Notes: generated from the letters alone by a model not told the origin. Positions 26,965 to 35,692 are shown, numbered from the stretch's first letter. The stretch: DNA of 64,000 bases from Emergencia sp. 1XD21-10 (GCF_009936045.1 NZ_QWEQ01000002.1:1-64000), one strand, 5' to 3'. Program-made: numbers and translations.

Positions 26965-27739
26965 AATAGTCCGCTGCCTTTCTTAACACCTCTTCAAAGG
27001 AATATCCTGCCTCCTCGCTGGGTCTTCCAATCACAATAATTCCGAAGCCTTCTTCCAGACACGACAATTTATCATCAAAGCCGCCTGGTTTTCCCGTATT
27101 CTTTGTCACAAGCCACCGGCAGCCGTACTGTTTCATAACCGCCAGATTCATTTCCTTTATAAAAGGACCCTGCATAGCGATAATATTTTTTGGAGCGATA
27201 CCTGCTGCTATACAGCTTTCAACAGATGAAACCGATGGAAGCACTCTTGCAACTGCTCTTTCCTGGATACCTTTCATTTTACTATATTTCCACAGCTCTT
27301 TGGCACCGGTCGTCAGCAGCACCCGCTCATCAGTTCGATTTAAAAAATTCACAGCTTCTTCGATGGTAGCGACTTCTATGATACCCTCACCTGCGGTGTT
27401 TCCCTTTTCTCGCAGAAGCCTCAAATATGAAATCGACTGATTCTCACAGGCTCCTCGAATATTTTCTGTGACAATATTTGCGTAAGGGTGTGTCGCATCA
27501 ATGACAAGACCGTAATCTCCGGCAGCCATCAGCTCTTCCATTTCTGAAAGGTTCAACCTTCCTTCAAGAACAGAAAGCCCCGGTATATCTGTCAGCATTT
27601 CACTTCCGTAATCCGTAGCAACACAGAAATCCGCACCGCTTTGCCATTTCCTCTCCGCAAAAGCCTTTGCCAGCTGATGACCCTCATAAGTTCCCGCAAA
27701 GACCAGTATTCTTTTTTTCTTACACGTCTTGATATCCAC
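26954..27739 (-). CDS. cbiJ: Cobalt-precorrin-6A reductase
   Basis: 261 aa, starting at a GTG inside the end of cbiH (20-bp overlap, no clear ribosome site, probably translationally coupled). Reduces the macrocycle of precorrin-6A with NADPH. N-terminal Rossmann-like ILVFAGTYEGHQLAKAF, DATHPYA and RVLPS; C-terminal VTKNTGKPGGFDDKL are characteristic of CobK/CbiJ. Confidence 0.92.
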   Translation of the reverse strand: MDIKTCKKKRILVFAGTYEGHQLAKAFAERKWQSGADFCVATDYGSEMLTDIPGLSVLEGRLNLSEMEELMAAGDYGLVIDATHPYANIVTENIRGACENQSISYLRLLREKGNTAGEGIIEVATIEEAVNFLNRTDERVLLTTGAKELWKYSKMKGIQERAVARVLPSVSSVESCIAAGIAPKNIIAMQGPFIKEMNLAVMKQYGCRWLVTKNTGKPGGFDDKLSCLEEGFGIIVIGRPSEEAGYSFEEVLRKAADYYEK

Positions 27740-28451
27740 GAGGTGTTACCAGCTTTCCGTTGATGACTTTCGTCTGACTATTTCCTATAAAGACAGTGGT
27801 AAACATGTCTATTTCTTCATTATTTTTTAAATCAGCAAGAGTGCATACCACCCCTGTTTCGCCATCTCTTCCGATGTTTTTTACATAACCGCAGGGCGTA
27901 TCCCAGCCTTTGAAAGCGCTCATAATCTCTGCTGCTTTGTCGACATAATCGTGACGTTTCTTACTTTTCGGATTATAAAGACAGACCACAAAGTCAGCTT
28001 CTGCCGCAAGATGCAGTCTTTTTTCAATTTTTTCCCACGGAGTCAAAAGGTCTGACAGAGAAATAACTGCAAAGTCGTGAATCAGCGGTGCTCCTAATAC
28101 TGCTGCACCGCTGCAGGCCGCCGTAATACCCGGCACAATAATAATTTCCACCTCCGGATGCTCTGCTGCAACCTCCGCCATAATTCCTGCCATTCCGTAA
28201 ACGCCAGCATCTCCGCTGCAGACAAAGGCCACTGTTTTTCCTTTCAGAGCAGATTCCAGCGCCAGCTTGCAGCGATCTACCTCCTGCTTCATAGCTGTCG
28301 ATTTAATTTCTTTTCCTTCTGTAAGTTCCCGTACCAGATCCACATACAGAGTGTAGCCTACGATGACATCGCTTTTCTCAATGGCTTCCTTCGCCTGCGG
28401 CGTCATATATTCCCTGTTACCCGGGCCGATGCCCACTACATATATTTTCAT
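27720..28451 (-). CDS. cbiH: Cobalt-precorrin-3 C17-methyltransferase
   Basis: 243 aa tetrapyrrole methylase that contracts the ring. VGIGPGNREYMTPQA, VGYTLYVDL, CSGDAGVYGMAG, PGITAACSGAAVLGAPLIHDFA and CLYNPKSKKR are the CobJ/CbiH signatures. No ferredoxin-like extension is present, so this is the simple type. Abuts hemA with no gap. Confidence 0.96.
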   Translation of the reverse strand: MKIYVVGIGPGNREYMTPQAKEAIEKSDVIVGYTLYVDLVRELTEGKEIKSTAMKQEVDRCKLALESALKGKTVAFVCSGDAGVYGMAGIMAEVAAEHPEVEIIIVPGITAACSGAAVLGAPLIHDFAVISLSDLLTPWEKIEKRLHLAAEADFVVCLYNPKSKKRHDYVDKAAEIMSAFKGWDTPCGYVKNIGRDGETGVVCTLADLKNNEEIDMFTTVFIGNSQTKVINGKLVTPRGYQDV

Positions 28452-29456
28452 TTAGATATCCTCTTTCGACAGACGCTCCCTGAAGCTATACCATTTGTGG
28501 AAGTCGTCCATGTATTTTTCTATAATCAATTCAATTTCTTTCATTTGCTGTTCCATACGGGTGTCTCTCACATCTGTGCCCAAATTATCTATATCATAGT
28601 AACGCACATGCGCAAGTTCTTCCACCCTTGGGTCAATATCTCTGGGTACAGCCAAATCAATAAACACCTCCGGTACTCTGCTCAACCGGCTGATTTCCTC
28701 CATAGATACAGTGTAATGGGGACTTAAAGTTGCACTGACAACAGCGTCAACCGTCTCTATCGCATGATAACGTTCCCCATAGTTGACGGTTTTCACACCC
28801 TGCGGTATGATGTTTTCTCCATGCCTATACTGACGAAGGGTCATCGTCGCTTCTAAGCCCTCTTTTACCAGAATTTCCGCAACCAGACGTCCAATCATTC
28901 CATTTCCGATGACCAGCACCTTTTTCAGTGCCGGATTGGTACGAATCAGTTTGACCGCCCGAGAAGCAGTTGAATTGTCATCAAACTTGAAATCCACCAG
29001 AGTTTTTGCCTTTTTTCCCGCACTAACACCATTTCTGAAAATGACATTGAGCAGAGTATCTGTCACCCCCGCTTTTTGGGCAGCTTTCAGCGCATCATCT
29101 ACCTGTGTCACAATCTGATCATCGCCCCAAATCTGAGATTCAGCACCCGCTGCCACTTTACACAGATGGATAATCGCATCATCGCCTGTCAGTGTCCGGT
29201 TCATATAGGCGTAAGTCCCATACTCAACCCCTATCATCCGGCAAAGCTCCTTAAAAGGGTTTAATACTGCTTCGTCCTTGAGAGACAGATATAACTCTGT
29301 CCTGTTACATGTGGCAATGAGAACCGCCCCCAGTATCTCCTCTTTTTCCTTCAGCTTATCATAAAGCTCTGCAGTCTGCGTCTTTGTACAGGAGAATATC
29401 TCTCTTTCTCTAAGCCCCGCCATGTTATAATCAATATATGACATAATGATATTCAA
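28452..29456 (-). CDS. hemA: Glutamyl-tRNA reductase, short form
   Basis: 334 aa. Reduces glutamyl-tRNA to glutamate-1-semialdehyde. Catalytic Cys in IATCNRTELY (about 48-57), the conserved AGAESQIWGDDQIVTQV segment and the NADPH domain VLVIGNGMIGRLVAE. The family is usually about 410-450 aa with a C-terminal helical dimerisation domain, which is almost absent here: the protein stops shortly after the spinal helix (IEKYMDDFHKWY). Start is TTG at 29456, overlapping the cbiG stop (TTGA), with GGAAG upstream; an ATG at 29444 is the alternative. Lying inside the cbi operon, it is probably dedicated to corrinoid synthesis. Confidence 0.9.
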   Translation of the reverse strand: MNIIMSYIDYNMAGLREREIFSCTKTQTAELYDKLKEKEEILGAVLIATCNRTELYLSLKDEAVLNPFKELCRMIGVEYGTYAYMNRTLTGDDAIIHLCKVAAGAESQIWGDDQIVTQVDDALKAAQKAGVTDTLLNVIFRNGVSAGKKAKTLVDFKFDDNSTASRAVKLIRTNPALKKVLVIGNGMIGRLVAEILVKEGLEATMTLRQYRHGENIIPQGVKTVNYGERYHAIETVDAVVSATLSPHYTVSMEEISRLSRVPEVFIDLAVPRDIDPRVEELAHVRYYDIDNLGTDVRDTRMEQQMKEIELIIEKYMDDFHKWYSFRERLSKEDI

Positions 29457-30454
29457 AAATTACACTTCCAATCTCTCATAGCCAGGGCGCAGGTACAGCC
29501 GCTTCCACTGGTCTTTGATAATATTTTTGTTCCGTAATTGCTCGCCAGTACCGCGCTGCGCTCACAAACATTATCAGCACCCGTTACTGATTTGACCAGT
29601 GCTGATGGTACAAAGCACCCCTGCACTTCTTGCAGCTCCTCTGCCGTATAAGTAACCAAAGGAATCTCATATTTGTCGCAGAATGCCAGAATGCAGGTTT
29701 CATATTTCTTCAAATCTATAGAAGCCAGCTGTTCTACCGCTTCAATCGCAATGTGCTTATCTGCCAGCTGCTCCAAAATAAACCTTTCAAAAACCTCTGC
29801 ACTGACACCTTTACGACATCCGACACCGATAGTAACAATGCGCGGCACCAAATTAATGGTATTTTGAAAAACATTCTGATTTCCGGCAAGGCTGACACAA
29901 ATACCACTTTCCGTTTCATCGAGAGTCAGAGCCTGCGGCAATTTTCCCTCAAAGGGAAATGCGCTGGAAATCCCCACCTTTTCTCCTCGCAAAATCGCTG
30001 ATGATATCAACTTGATTTTGCTGATATCCATAATATGACAGCCTGCATATTTACTCCATACATCTACTGCGAACTGTCCGTTGATATCGGTAGCCGTAGT
30101 CAGCACCAGCTCCGCTCCCGTCACCTTTGCAAACTCTGCCGCCGCTTCATTTGCGCCGCCCAGATGGCCGGAAAGCAGCGGTATGGAAAATCTGCCAAAC
30201 TCGTCCATGACTACTACTGCCGGATCCTGATCCTTGGTTTTAATCAGCGGTGCAATCAGGCGAACGGCAATGCCTGCCGCACAGATAAAGAGAAAAGTGT
30301 CTTTCTTCTCAAAGTTTGCTTTCAGATATTCTCTCGCGCTTTCTTTTCTTTTATCGAAAATCTCCGCACTGCACGTCTCTTGCAGCCTTTCTGCAATTTT
30401 CTCTGCCAGGCTTTGTCCTCTAGCCGTAAATGCCAGAATACTGATGTTTTTCAT
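29453..30454 (-). CDS. cbiG: Cobalt-precorrin-5A hydrolase
   Basis: 333 aa. Opens the delta-lactone ring and releases acetaldehyde. Three parts are visible: an N-terminal domain (about 1-75), a central domain with PLLSGHLGGANEAA and TTATDINGQFAVD (about 95-130), and a C-terminal CobE-like domain beginning TIGVGCRKGVS and ending CERSAVLAS...LSKTSG. Typical length. One-base overlap with cbiF. Confidence 0.95.
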   Translation of the reverse strand: MKNISILAFTARGQSLAEKIAERLQETCSAEIFDKRKESAREYLKANFEKKDTFLFICAAGIAVRLIAPLIKTKDQDPAVVVMDEFGRFSIPLLSGHLGGANEAAAEFAKVTGAELVLTTATDINGQFAVDVWSKYAGCHIMDISKIKLISSAILRGEKVGISSAFPFEGKLPQALTLDETESGICVSLAGNQNVFQNTINLVPRIVTIGVGCRKGVSAEVFERFILEQLADKHIAIEAVEQLASIDLKKYETCILAFCDKYEIPLVTYTAEELQEVQGCFVPSALVKSVTGADNVCERSAVLASNYGTKILSKTSGSGCTCALAMRDWKCNF

Positions 30455-31203
30455 TATTTTGCCGCCTCTCTGAACAGATGAGTAAAAGACGGATCATAGA
30501 GCCTAGAACGCTCGTATTCGCTGCCTAAAAAACCGCCTACCATAATCAGCGCCATTTTATTGATACCATTTTCTTCTGCAGCTTTTGCGATGTCCTTCAC
30601 CGTGGTGCGAACCACCTTTTCGTCCGGCCAGGTTGCCTTATAAACAATCGCCGCCGGGCTGTCCGGTGCGTACCCGCCTGCAATGAGTCGTTCAGAAAGC
30701 TCAGCCAACATGGTGGAGGTTAGAAATACTACCATGGTTGCTCCATGTTCAGCCAGTTTAGAAATTTCTTCTTTCTCAGGAACCGGGGTTCTTCCTGCCA
30801 TTCTTGTCAAAATGACTGTCTGGCTTACATTAGGTAAAGTGTATTCTGCATTTAATGCTGCTGCAGCACCGATAAAGGAGCTGACGCCGGGTACAGAAAC
30901 ATATTCCATATTTTCCCGGTCTAAAATATCCATCTGCTCTCTAATCGCGCCGTAGATACAAGGATCTCCTGTGTGGAGCCGGACTACTTCCTTTCCCCTG
31001 TTTTCTTTCATCACCGCAATAACCTCTTCCAAAGTCATCTTAGCACTGTTATAAATCTTACAGTCTTTACCAGCATAATCTAAAAGCGCCGGATTCACAA
31101 GAGAACCTGCATAAATGATAACGTCTGCTTTCTTTAGAAGCTCCGCCCCTCTGACAGTAATTAAATCTGCAGCGCCCGGACCTGCTCCGATAAAATAAAT
31201 CAT
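30454..31203 (-). CDS. cbiF: Cobalt-precorrin-4 C11-methyltransferase
   Basis: 249 aa tetrapyrrole methylase. IGAGPGAADLITVRGAELL, IYAGSLVNPALL, RLHTGDPCIYGAIREQMD and PGVSSFIGAAAALNAEYTLP are the CobM/CbiF signatures. Three-base gap to cbiL. Confidence 0.97.
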   Translation of the reverse strand: MIYFIGAGPGAADLITVRGAELLKKADVIIYAGSLVNPALLDYAGKDCKIYNSAKMTLEEVIAVMKENRGKEVVRLHTGDPCIYGAIREQMDILDRENMEYVSVPGVSSFIGAAAALNAEYTLPNVSQTVILTRMAGRTPVPEKEEISKLAEHGATMVVFLTSTMLAELSERLIAGGYAPDSPAAIVYKATWPDEKVVRTTVKDIAKAAEENGINKMALIMVGGFLGSEYERSRLYDPSFTHLFREAAK

Positions 31204-31206
31204 AGT

Positions 31207-31893
31207 TTAACTCTCCTTTTGTCTGTCTTCCGACGGAATTATAATCAGCGAAAAGTAGCTGGACTGCTCTTTCAGTTCTTTTAGGTCCTGATATACCCTT
31301 TCATTTTCCATGGTGGCGCATTCTACCATCATAGCTTTCTTGTCAGCCAGCTGATCTTTAATCTTCATGATGGTTTTGCCTGACTTCATCAGCACTTTCG
31401 TGCCTTCCAGTTCTTCCGCCTGACTTCCTTTATAGGTCGCCGGAATGATGTGCAGCATTTCCTCACGTTCGCAAAGAGATATATTCAGACTGGCCGCCGC
31501 ACCGCAGAAGGACGGAACGCCCGGCACCATTGCTGTCTGATAACCCCGCTGGGCGAGTTTTCTATGCACGTACATGACTGTGCTGTAAATTGCCGGATCT
31601 CCTAAGGTCAGAAACGCCACATCCTTTCCCTGCTCTAAAATTTCGGAAATGGCATCAGCAGACCTCTCGTGACAGCGATTAAGCTCTTCTTTATCTTTAA
31701 TCATGGGCATATCGCATTCCAGGATTGCCTTGTCCAAGATGTAATCTCCCGCAATTTTCAGCGCCATGTTCTCTGCTGCTCCACTTCTTGGCACTGCAAT
31801 AACATGACAGTCTTTCATTACATTGATGGCTTTCATTGTAAGCAGATTAGGATCTCCCGGTCCCAGTCCTACTGCATAAAATTTTCCACTCAT
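31207..31893 (-). CDS. cbiL: Cobalt-precorrin-2 C20-methyltransferase
   Basis: 228 aa tetrapyrrole methylase. VGLGPGDPNLLTMKAI, LTLGDPAIYSTVMYVH and PGVPSFCGAAASLNISL identify CobI/CbiL. Overlaps the cbiD stop by four bases (ATGA). Confidence 0.97.
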   Translation of the reverse strand: MSGKFYAVGLGPGDPNLLTMKAINVMKDCHVIAVPRSGAAENMALKIAGDYILDKAILECDMPMIKDKEELNRCHERSADAISEILEQGKDVAFLTLGDPAIYSTVMYVHRKLAQRGYQTAMVPGVPSFCGAAASLNISLCEREEMLHIIPATYKGSQAEELEGTKVLMKSGKTIMKIKDQLADKKAMMVECATMENERVYQDLKELKEQSSYFSLIIIPSEDRQKES

Positions 31894-33062
31894 ATCTGTT
31901 TCATATCCTTTCGTATCATTTCAGCAAGCCGGTCTGCACCAGGGCTTTTCATAATATGGTTTCGATCTGTAGTAAACAATACCGTCTCAACTTTCACCTG
32001 TCCTTTCAGCCTGAAATGGAGATGGTACAGAACCTTTTCCAAAATCCTTGCTTTTACTTCCTCATAATAATTTTTTTCCTGAATCAGAGCAAACGCCTCA
32101 TCGGTGGTAATACACTCTGCAATTGCTTTTACAGTATCGCAGTCAGCACCGCAAACGGCACTATGCATACCGATAATCTCCATTCTGCCATCAGCGTAAG
32201 AGGAATGGGTATTCATAATCCCTGCTGCCAGCTTGATCAGCTTGCCTGTATGGCCTACCAGAAGTATTTCCTCAAACCCCTTAAACTTAATGTAATCCAA
32301 AGCTTCTCCAATATAGTTAGAGATGGATACAGCCTTTGCGATATCCAGTCCCAGATACTCACGGCAAAATTCCCTGCCGTAATTTCCCGGGGCGATAAGA
32401 ATCCGCTTCGGATTCTCCTGATACTGTTTGTCGATCACAGTCTTAATCGTATCGACAAGAGCCTTTTCACTCATAGGATCGACAATACCTGTCGTTCCCA
32501 GAATAGAAATCCCCCCAACAATCCCAAGTCTTGGGTTATATGTTTTTTTTGCAATCTCCGCACCGCAAGGCACAGAAATTTCTATATATATAGGTTCCTC
32601 CTCTTTTCCGTACTTCCTGCGTATCCTTTGCACATTTTCAAAGATCATCTGCCTCGGCACCGGGTTGATGGCAGGCTCTCCTACGCTGCACTGCAGGCCT
32701 TTTGCTGTAATAATGCCTATGCCGCAGCCGCCCAGCAAGGTAATACGATCTCGAGTTTCTGCTAAAGTTCCCGATGAAATCGGCTCCTTGCTGACACAGG
32801 CTGAAATTCCTGCGCCATGGGTTGCATCAGGGTCATCGCCTCCGTCTTTTATCACCGTGCAGCAAACCGTACCCTTATCTATATCTATTTCACTGACCTG
32901 CATGGTCGTTTTCTCTCCTGCAGGCAATATAACCTCCGCCTCAGAGACTTTCTCTCCAGAAAAAAGCATAGCCGCTGCCGCTGCAGCTGCAGCAGCAGCG
33001 CAACTTCCGGTTGTAAAACCGTATTTTAGTTTTTTTCCATTTTTGACGGTAAACTTCTCCAT
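31890..33062 (-). CDS. cbiD: Cobalt-precorrin-5B C1-methyltransferase
   Basis: 390 aa, starting at MEKFT (33062) with AAGGA upstream; the frame continues into the riboswitch terminator and is not coding there. Methylates C-1 after ring contraction in the anaerobic route. N-terminal KLKYGFTTGSC is the family hallmark, followed here by an uninterrupted run of ten Ala (relatives usually have a shorter Ala-rich stretch with a Lys). Later motifs include IPVPR-like NPVPRQMI and LVGHTGKLIKLAAGIMNTHSSYADGR. First gene of the 19-gene operon. Confidence 0.95.
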   Translation of the reverse strand: MEKFTVKNGKKLKYGFTTGSCAAAAAAAAAAMLFSGEKVSEAEVILPAGEKTTMQVSEIDIDKGTVCCTVIKDGGDDPDATHGAGISACVSKEPISSGTLAETRDRITLLGGCGIGIITAKGLQCSVGEPAINPVPRQMIFENVQRIRRKYGKEEEPIYIEISVPCGAEIAKKTYNPRLGIVGGISILGTTGIVDPMSEKALVDTIKTVIDKQYQENPKRILIAPGNYGREFCREYLGLDIAKAVSISNYIGEALDYIKFKGFEEILLVGHTGKLIKLAAGIMNTHSSYADGRMEIIGMHSAVCGADCDTVKAIAECITTDEAFALIQEKNYYEEVKARILEKVLYHLHFRLKGQVKVETVLFTTDRNHIMKSPGADRLAEMIRKDMKQI

Positions 33063-33112
33063 ATTATCCTTTCTGCAAGCTTTTCCTGCAATGAATAATG
33101 TTGCAATAGAAA

Positions 33113-33137
33113 AACCCGAATCCACAGGATTCGGGTT
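33113..33137 (-). terminator. Riboswitch-controlled terminator upstream of cbiD
   Basis: Perfect 11-bp stem AACCCGAATCC/GGATTCGGGTT (33113-33123 and 33127-33137) with a 3-nt loop, followed on the minus strand by TTTCTATT, about 50 nt before the cbiD start. It is the likely off-switch of the upstream cobalamin riboswitch. Confidence 0.85.
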
Positions 33138-33259
33138 CAAATTTATCTTGCATTAAGTAAAACTCTTCGCACTGTCTCCTTCTTTTCCGTTTTGGGAGTC
33201 CAGCCGCCGAAGAATTTACTATTATTACCCTAAAACTCATATCCTGTGACTTTCATGGT

Positions 33260-33429
33260 AAAATATTGGGATGTCTTCCGACTCTGACGTCAACGCTCTT
33301 ATGCGCCTTCCCAGGAACGATTCCCAGTGACCGGCCATATGCCTTACATAAAAACTCCGTCATTACGGCAGCAGGACTGTTCAGGACTCTCACCTGATTC
33401 CATATTACGATTTTATCAACCAATATTTT
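33260..33429 (-). promoter_or_regulatory. Cobalamin riboswitch of the cbiD-cbiC operon
   Basis: Minus-strand RNA of about 170 nt. P1 is a perfect 10-bp helix: AAAATATTGG (33429-33420) with CCAATATTTT (33269-33260). Inside are CAGGTGAGAGTCCTG, a TGCCGTAATGACGG loop region, GTCACTGGGAA and a B12 box AGTCGGAAGACATCCC (33283-33268). Followed by the terminator at 33113-33137. Cobalamin binding should shut the operon. Confidence 0.9.
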
Positions 33430-33445
33430 CAAGTTGTTTAACAGA

Positions 33446-33474
33446 ATTATATTACAATCGTTTTCGGCTGTCAA
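33446..33474 (-). promoter_or_regulatory. Promoter of the cobalamin operon
   Basis: Minus strand TTGACA (33474-33469), exactly 17 bp, TATAAT (33451-33446). Transcription would begin near 33439, about 10 nt ahead of the riboswitch P1 helix. Confidence 0.85.
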
Positions 33475-33516
33475 CTGCAATTTGCACCAGCTTGAAGCAG
33501 CCGTTTATCGGGATGC

Positions 33517-34317
33517 TTATTTAAGCTTTTCAAATGCCCTTGCTGTATGCTGCGCAAAAATTTCTCTGATTGCAGGAATCTGCCCCATGCCTCGCAGTAC
33601 ACACTGCACCGCATAGCCCTCTTTTTCCAGAATCGTTTTCCATGAATCTTCATCATCACTTGCCATATCGTTATTGGCATGATCGCCTGCAACAATCATT
33701 AAAGGCTGCAGCACAATTTTTTCATAACCGCCTTCCTTTAAGGCAGGAAGAATATCTTCCAGAGTTGGTACCGCTTCCACAGTTGCGATAAAATAGTTGT
33801 GGTGTCCCTGTTTTCTGAGCTCATCTTGCAAATCAAAGTATACCCTGTTTGCCTCAACACCTGTTCCATGTCCCATCAACACCACGGCCGTCTTTTCATC
33901 CGTATGCTCTTTTGTGTCTTCCACCATGGCAGCTGCAACTTTCTCAAAATCCTCTTTATCAGTTAAAAGAGGTTCTCCAAGTACTGCAGCTGCAAAAAGA
34001 TCTCTATGTTTTTCCACATCGCGCAGAAGGTCGTGATACTCTGTTCCATTCATCAAATGTGTCGGCTGTATCACCAGCTTTCTGAATCCATCTGCTGCTG
34101 CATGCTGCAGTGACTCAGCTTCGTTATCGATATGAAGTCCATCTCTTTTCTTTAGCTTATTAATAATCATCTGACTGGTAAAAGCACGCCGCACCGGATA
34201 ATCTGAAAAAGCATCCGCAACTGCCTGCTCAATAGCATCTATTGTGACCTTTCTATTTTCGTTATAGCTGGTGCCAAAGCTGACTACCAGAATCGCGGTG
34301 TCTTGTTTCTGATTCAT
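33517..34317 (-). CDS. cbiK: Sirohydrochlorin cobaltochelatase CbiK
   Basis: 266 aa from MNQKQD at 34317 (GAGGA nine bases upstream). Inserts Co2+ into sirohydrochlorin, the committing step of the anaerobic pathway. AILVVSFGTSYNENR at the N-terminus, VIQPTHLMNGTEYHDL, VLMGHGTGVEANRVY (metal-binding His) and PLMIVAGDHANNDM (second His) match class II chelatases of the CbiK type. No signal peptide, so cytoplasmic. Thirteen bp after the repeat protein gene and in the same riboswitch-led unit, separate from the main operon. Confidence 0.96.
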   Translation of the reverse strand: MNQKQDTAILVVSFGTSYNENRKVTIDAIEQAVADAFSDYPVRRAFTSQMIINKLKKRDGLHIDNEAESLQHAAADGFRKLVIQPTHLMNGTEYHDLLRDVEKHRDLFAAAVLGEPLLTDKEDFEKVAAAMVEDTKEHTDEKTAVVLMGHGTGVEANRVYFDLQDELRKQGHHNYFIATVEAVPTLEDILPALKEGGYEKIVLQPLMIVAGDHANNDMASDDEDSWKTILEKEGYAVQCVLRGMGQIPAIREIFAQHTARAFEKLK

Positions 34318-34330
34318 CTTTTTATTCCTC

Positions 34331-35362
34331 TTACTTTCCTTGATTACTATTTTTCTTTTTATTTTTCTCCTCGTAGTATTCCTTTGGCGTAACGCCAATC
34401 TGATAGAGAACGTTACCCCAGGAACCGCATTTTTCGTGCAAATCCTGCCGCAGCTGTCTTGGCACTTCCTTTTTCATAGGAATTTTTCCGTTTTTCAGAT
34501 AGATATCTTTTACCATACCAAGGCGCTTTCTATCATCTTCATCCAGATTCAATACCTTATAATAGCAGCCATAGAGACTGTCAGAATGATGCCTTCGATT
34601 TTCTGTCATTCTATGGTCGATATAAATATCGTGAAAAGGCTCCATTCGGAGGACCGGTTCCAAATCAATCTGAAACAGCGCATTGCGCCAGGAGCCGCAT
34701 CGCTCTATGAGCGCCTGCTTAACAGCCTGTTCAATTTCTCCATGAAGAGGACTTCGTCCTATTTCATGAGCAAAATTTCTAACTGCTTCCAGCATATTGA
34801 TATATTCCAGTTCTAAATCAGGAATCTTATAGACTGCTCTTTTAAGAAAATCAGCATCCAGCTTTGCAGCTTTAATAACAGAAGTCCAGCCGCTGTAATA
34901 TTTTTTGATTTCCCTGCAAACCTCAGGCAGATCTCTGGGATGCGGAATTTTCCCAAGCTCCAGTGCTTTTTCTCTGACCATGTCAAGAAGCTTTTCCTTA
35001 TGCAATCGCTCTTTTTCCATCTGCTCCATAGTTTTTCCGCCTTTACCTGCTGACGCGGAAAGCCCTGCAGCACGAAGCGCATAAGGCCATTTACCAAACC
35101 TTTGTTTGATGTAGTCTTTCAATATCCAAAATACTTCTCCCTGCGTAGGGCCATACCCCAGTTCTGACGCTAAACGCCTTAGATAAGCGAGCAGTTCTTC
35201 ATCAGAAAAGCTTTGGTAGACACATTTGCCGTCCGGACTTGCTAATGCATAATTTTTCCAGACAGCAGAAGTTTTGTCATTCTGCCCGTATTTCCTGTCT
35301 GGATTTCGACTGATCTTTTCAATCAGCAGCTTCTTCCTTAGCTCTAACTCTCTTTCTTCCAC
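34331..35362 (-). CDS. Protein of four homing-endonuclease-associated (HNH-repeat-like) modules
   Basis: 343 aa starting at GTG 35362, which has TAGGAG eight bases upstream; the longer frame enters a terminator and can be excluded. After a basic N-terminus, four repeats of about 45-55 residues share the pattern G-x-x-P-x(10-15)-(I/L)-x3-(Y/C)-x(0-4)-W: ELGYGPTQGE...FGKWPYALRAAGL, ELGKIPHPRD...YYSGWTSVIKAAKL, EIGRSPLHGE...CGSWRNALFQIDL and KNGKIPMKKE...CGSWGNVLYQIGV. This resembles the homing-endonuclease-associated repeat, a small DNA-binding helical unit. No HNH nuclease motif is visible. It is first gene of a riboswitch-controlled unit with cbiK, so a regulatory or DNA-binding role tied to cobalt or B12 is an inference only. 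Confidence 0.7.
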   Translation of the reverse strand: MEERELELRKKLLIEKISRNPDRKYGQNDKTSAVWKNYALASPDGKCVYQSFSDEELLAYLRRLASELGYGPTQGEVFWILKDYIKQRFGKWPYALRAAGLSASAGKGGKTMEQMEKERLHKEKLLDMVREKALELGKIPHPRDLPEVCREIKKYYSGWTSVIKAAKLDADFLKRAVYKIPDLELEYINMLEAVRNFAHEIGRSPLHGEIEQAVKQALIERCGSWRNALFQIDLEPVLRMEPFHDIYIDHRMTENRRHHSDSLYGCYYKVLNLDEDDRKRLGMVKDIYLKNGKIPMKKEVPRQLRQDLHEKCGSWGNVLYQIGVTPKEYYEEKNKKKNSNQGK

Positions 35363-35406
35363 TTTGATTTCTCCTAAGCAAGTTTTAATATTAGAATAAT
35401 AAAAAT

Positions 35407-35429
35407 GCTGTAGCAAAATATGCTACAGC
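35407..35429 (-). terminator. Terminator of the second cobalamin riboswitch
   Basis: Perfect 9-bp stem GCTGTAGCA/TGCTACAGC (35407-35415, 35421-35429), 5-nt loop, followed on the minus strand by ATTTTTATTATT. About 45 nt before the GTG start of the repeat protein. Confidence 0.85.
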
Positions 35430-35484
35430 CCGTATTTTCTGTATCTGTCGTTTAGGAAACCTGATAACCGTCAGGCGCACTCCT

Positions 35485-35647
35485 AGTATTTCAAGCAGGT
35501 CTTCTGGCTCGGATATCTTCATCATGCACACCTTCCCAGACTATCTGTCCAGTGGTATTTCGGCATGACTCCTTCCTTACAGCGGCGGCAACCGCACAGG
35601 ATTTGCACCTGTTTCCCTCTTTGCTGTTAAAACAGACAAGAAATACT
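35485..35647 (-). promoter_or_regulatory. Cobalamin riboswitch of the repeat protein-cbiK unit
   Basis: Minus-strand RNA closed by P1 AGTATTTC (35647-35640) with GAAATACT (35492-35485). Contains ACAGGTGCAAATCCTGT, GCCGCCGCTGTAAGGA, CCACTGG, CTGGGAAGGTG and a near-consensus B12 box AGCCAGAAGACCTGC (35509-35495). A small CCTGA/TCAGG hairpin (35460-35475) then the terminator at 35407-35429 form the expression platform. Confidence 0.92.
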
Positions 35648-35692
35648 TGTCATTCAGTTGTTATTTCAAAGCATCAACGCTTCTACGCTGAC

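Noticed and set aside
33253-33480. A 75-residue open frame on the minus strand
   Set aside because: It lies entirely across the cobalamin promoter and riboswitch. Base pairing and the B12 box explain this sequence better than protein coding.
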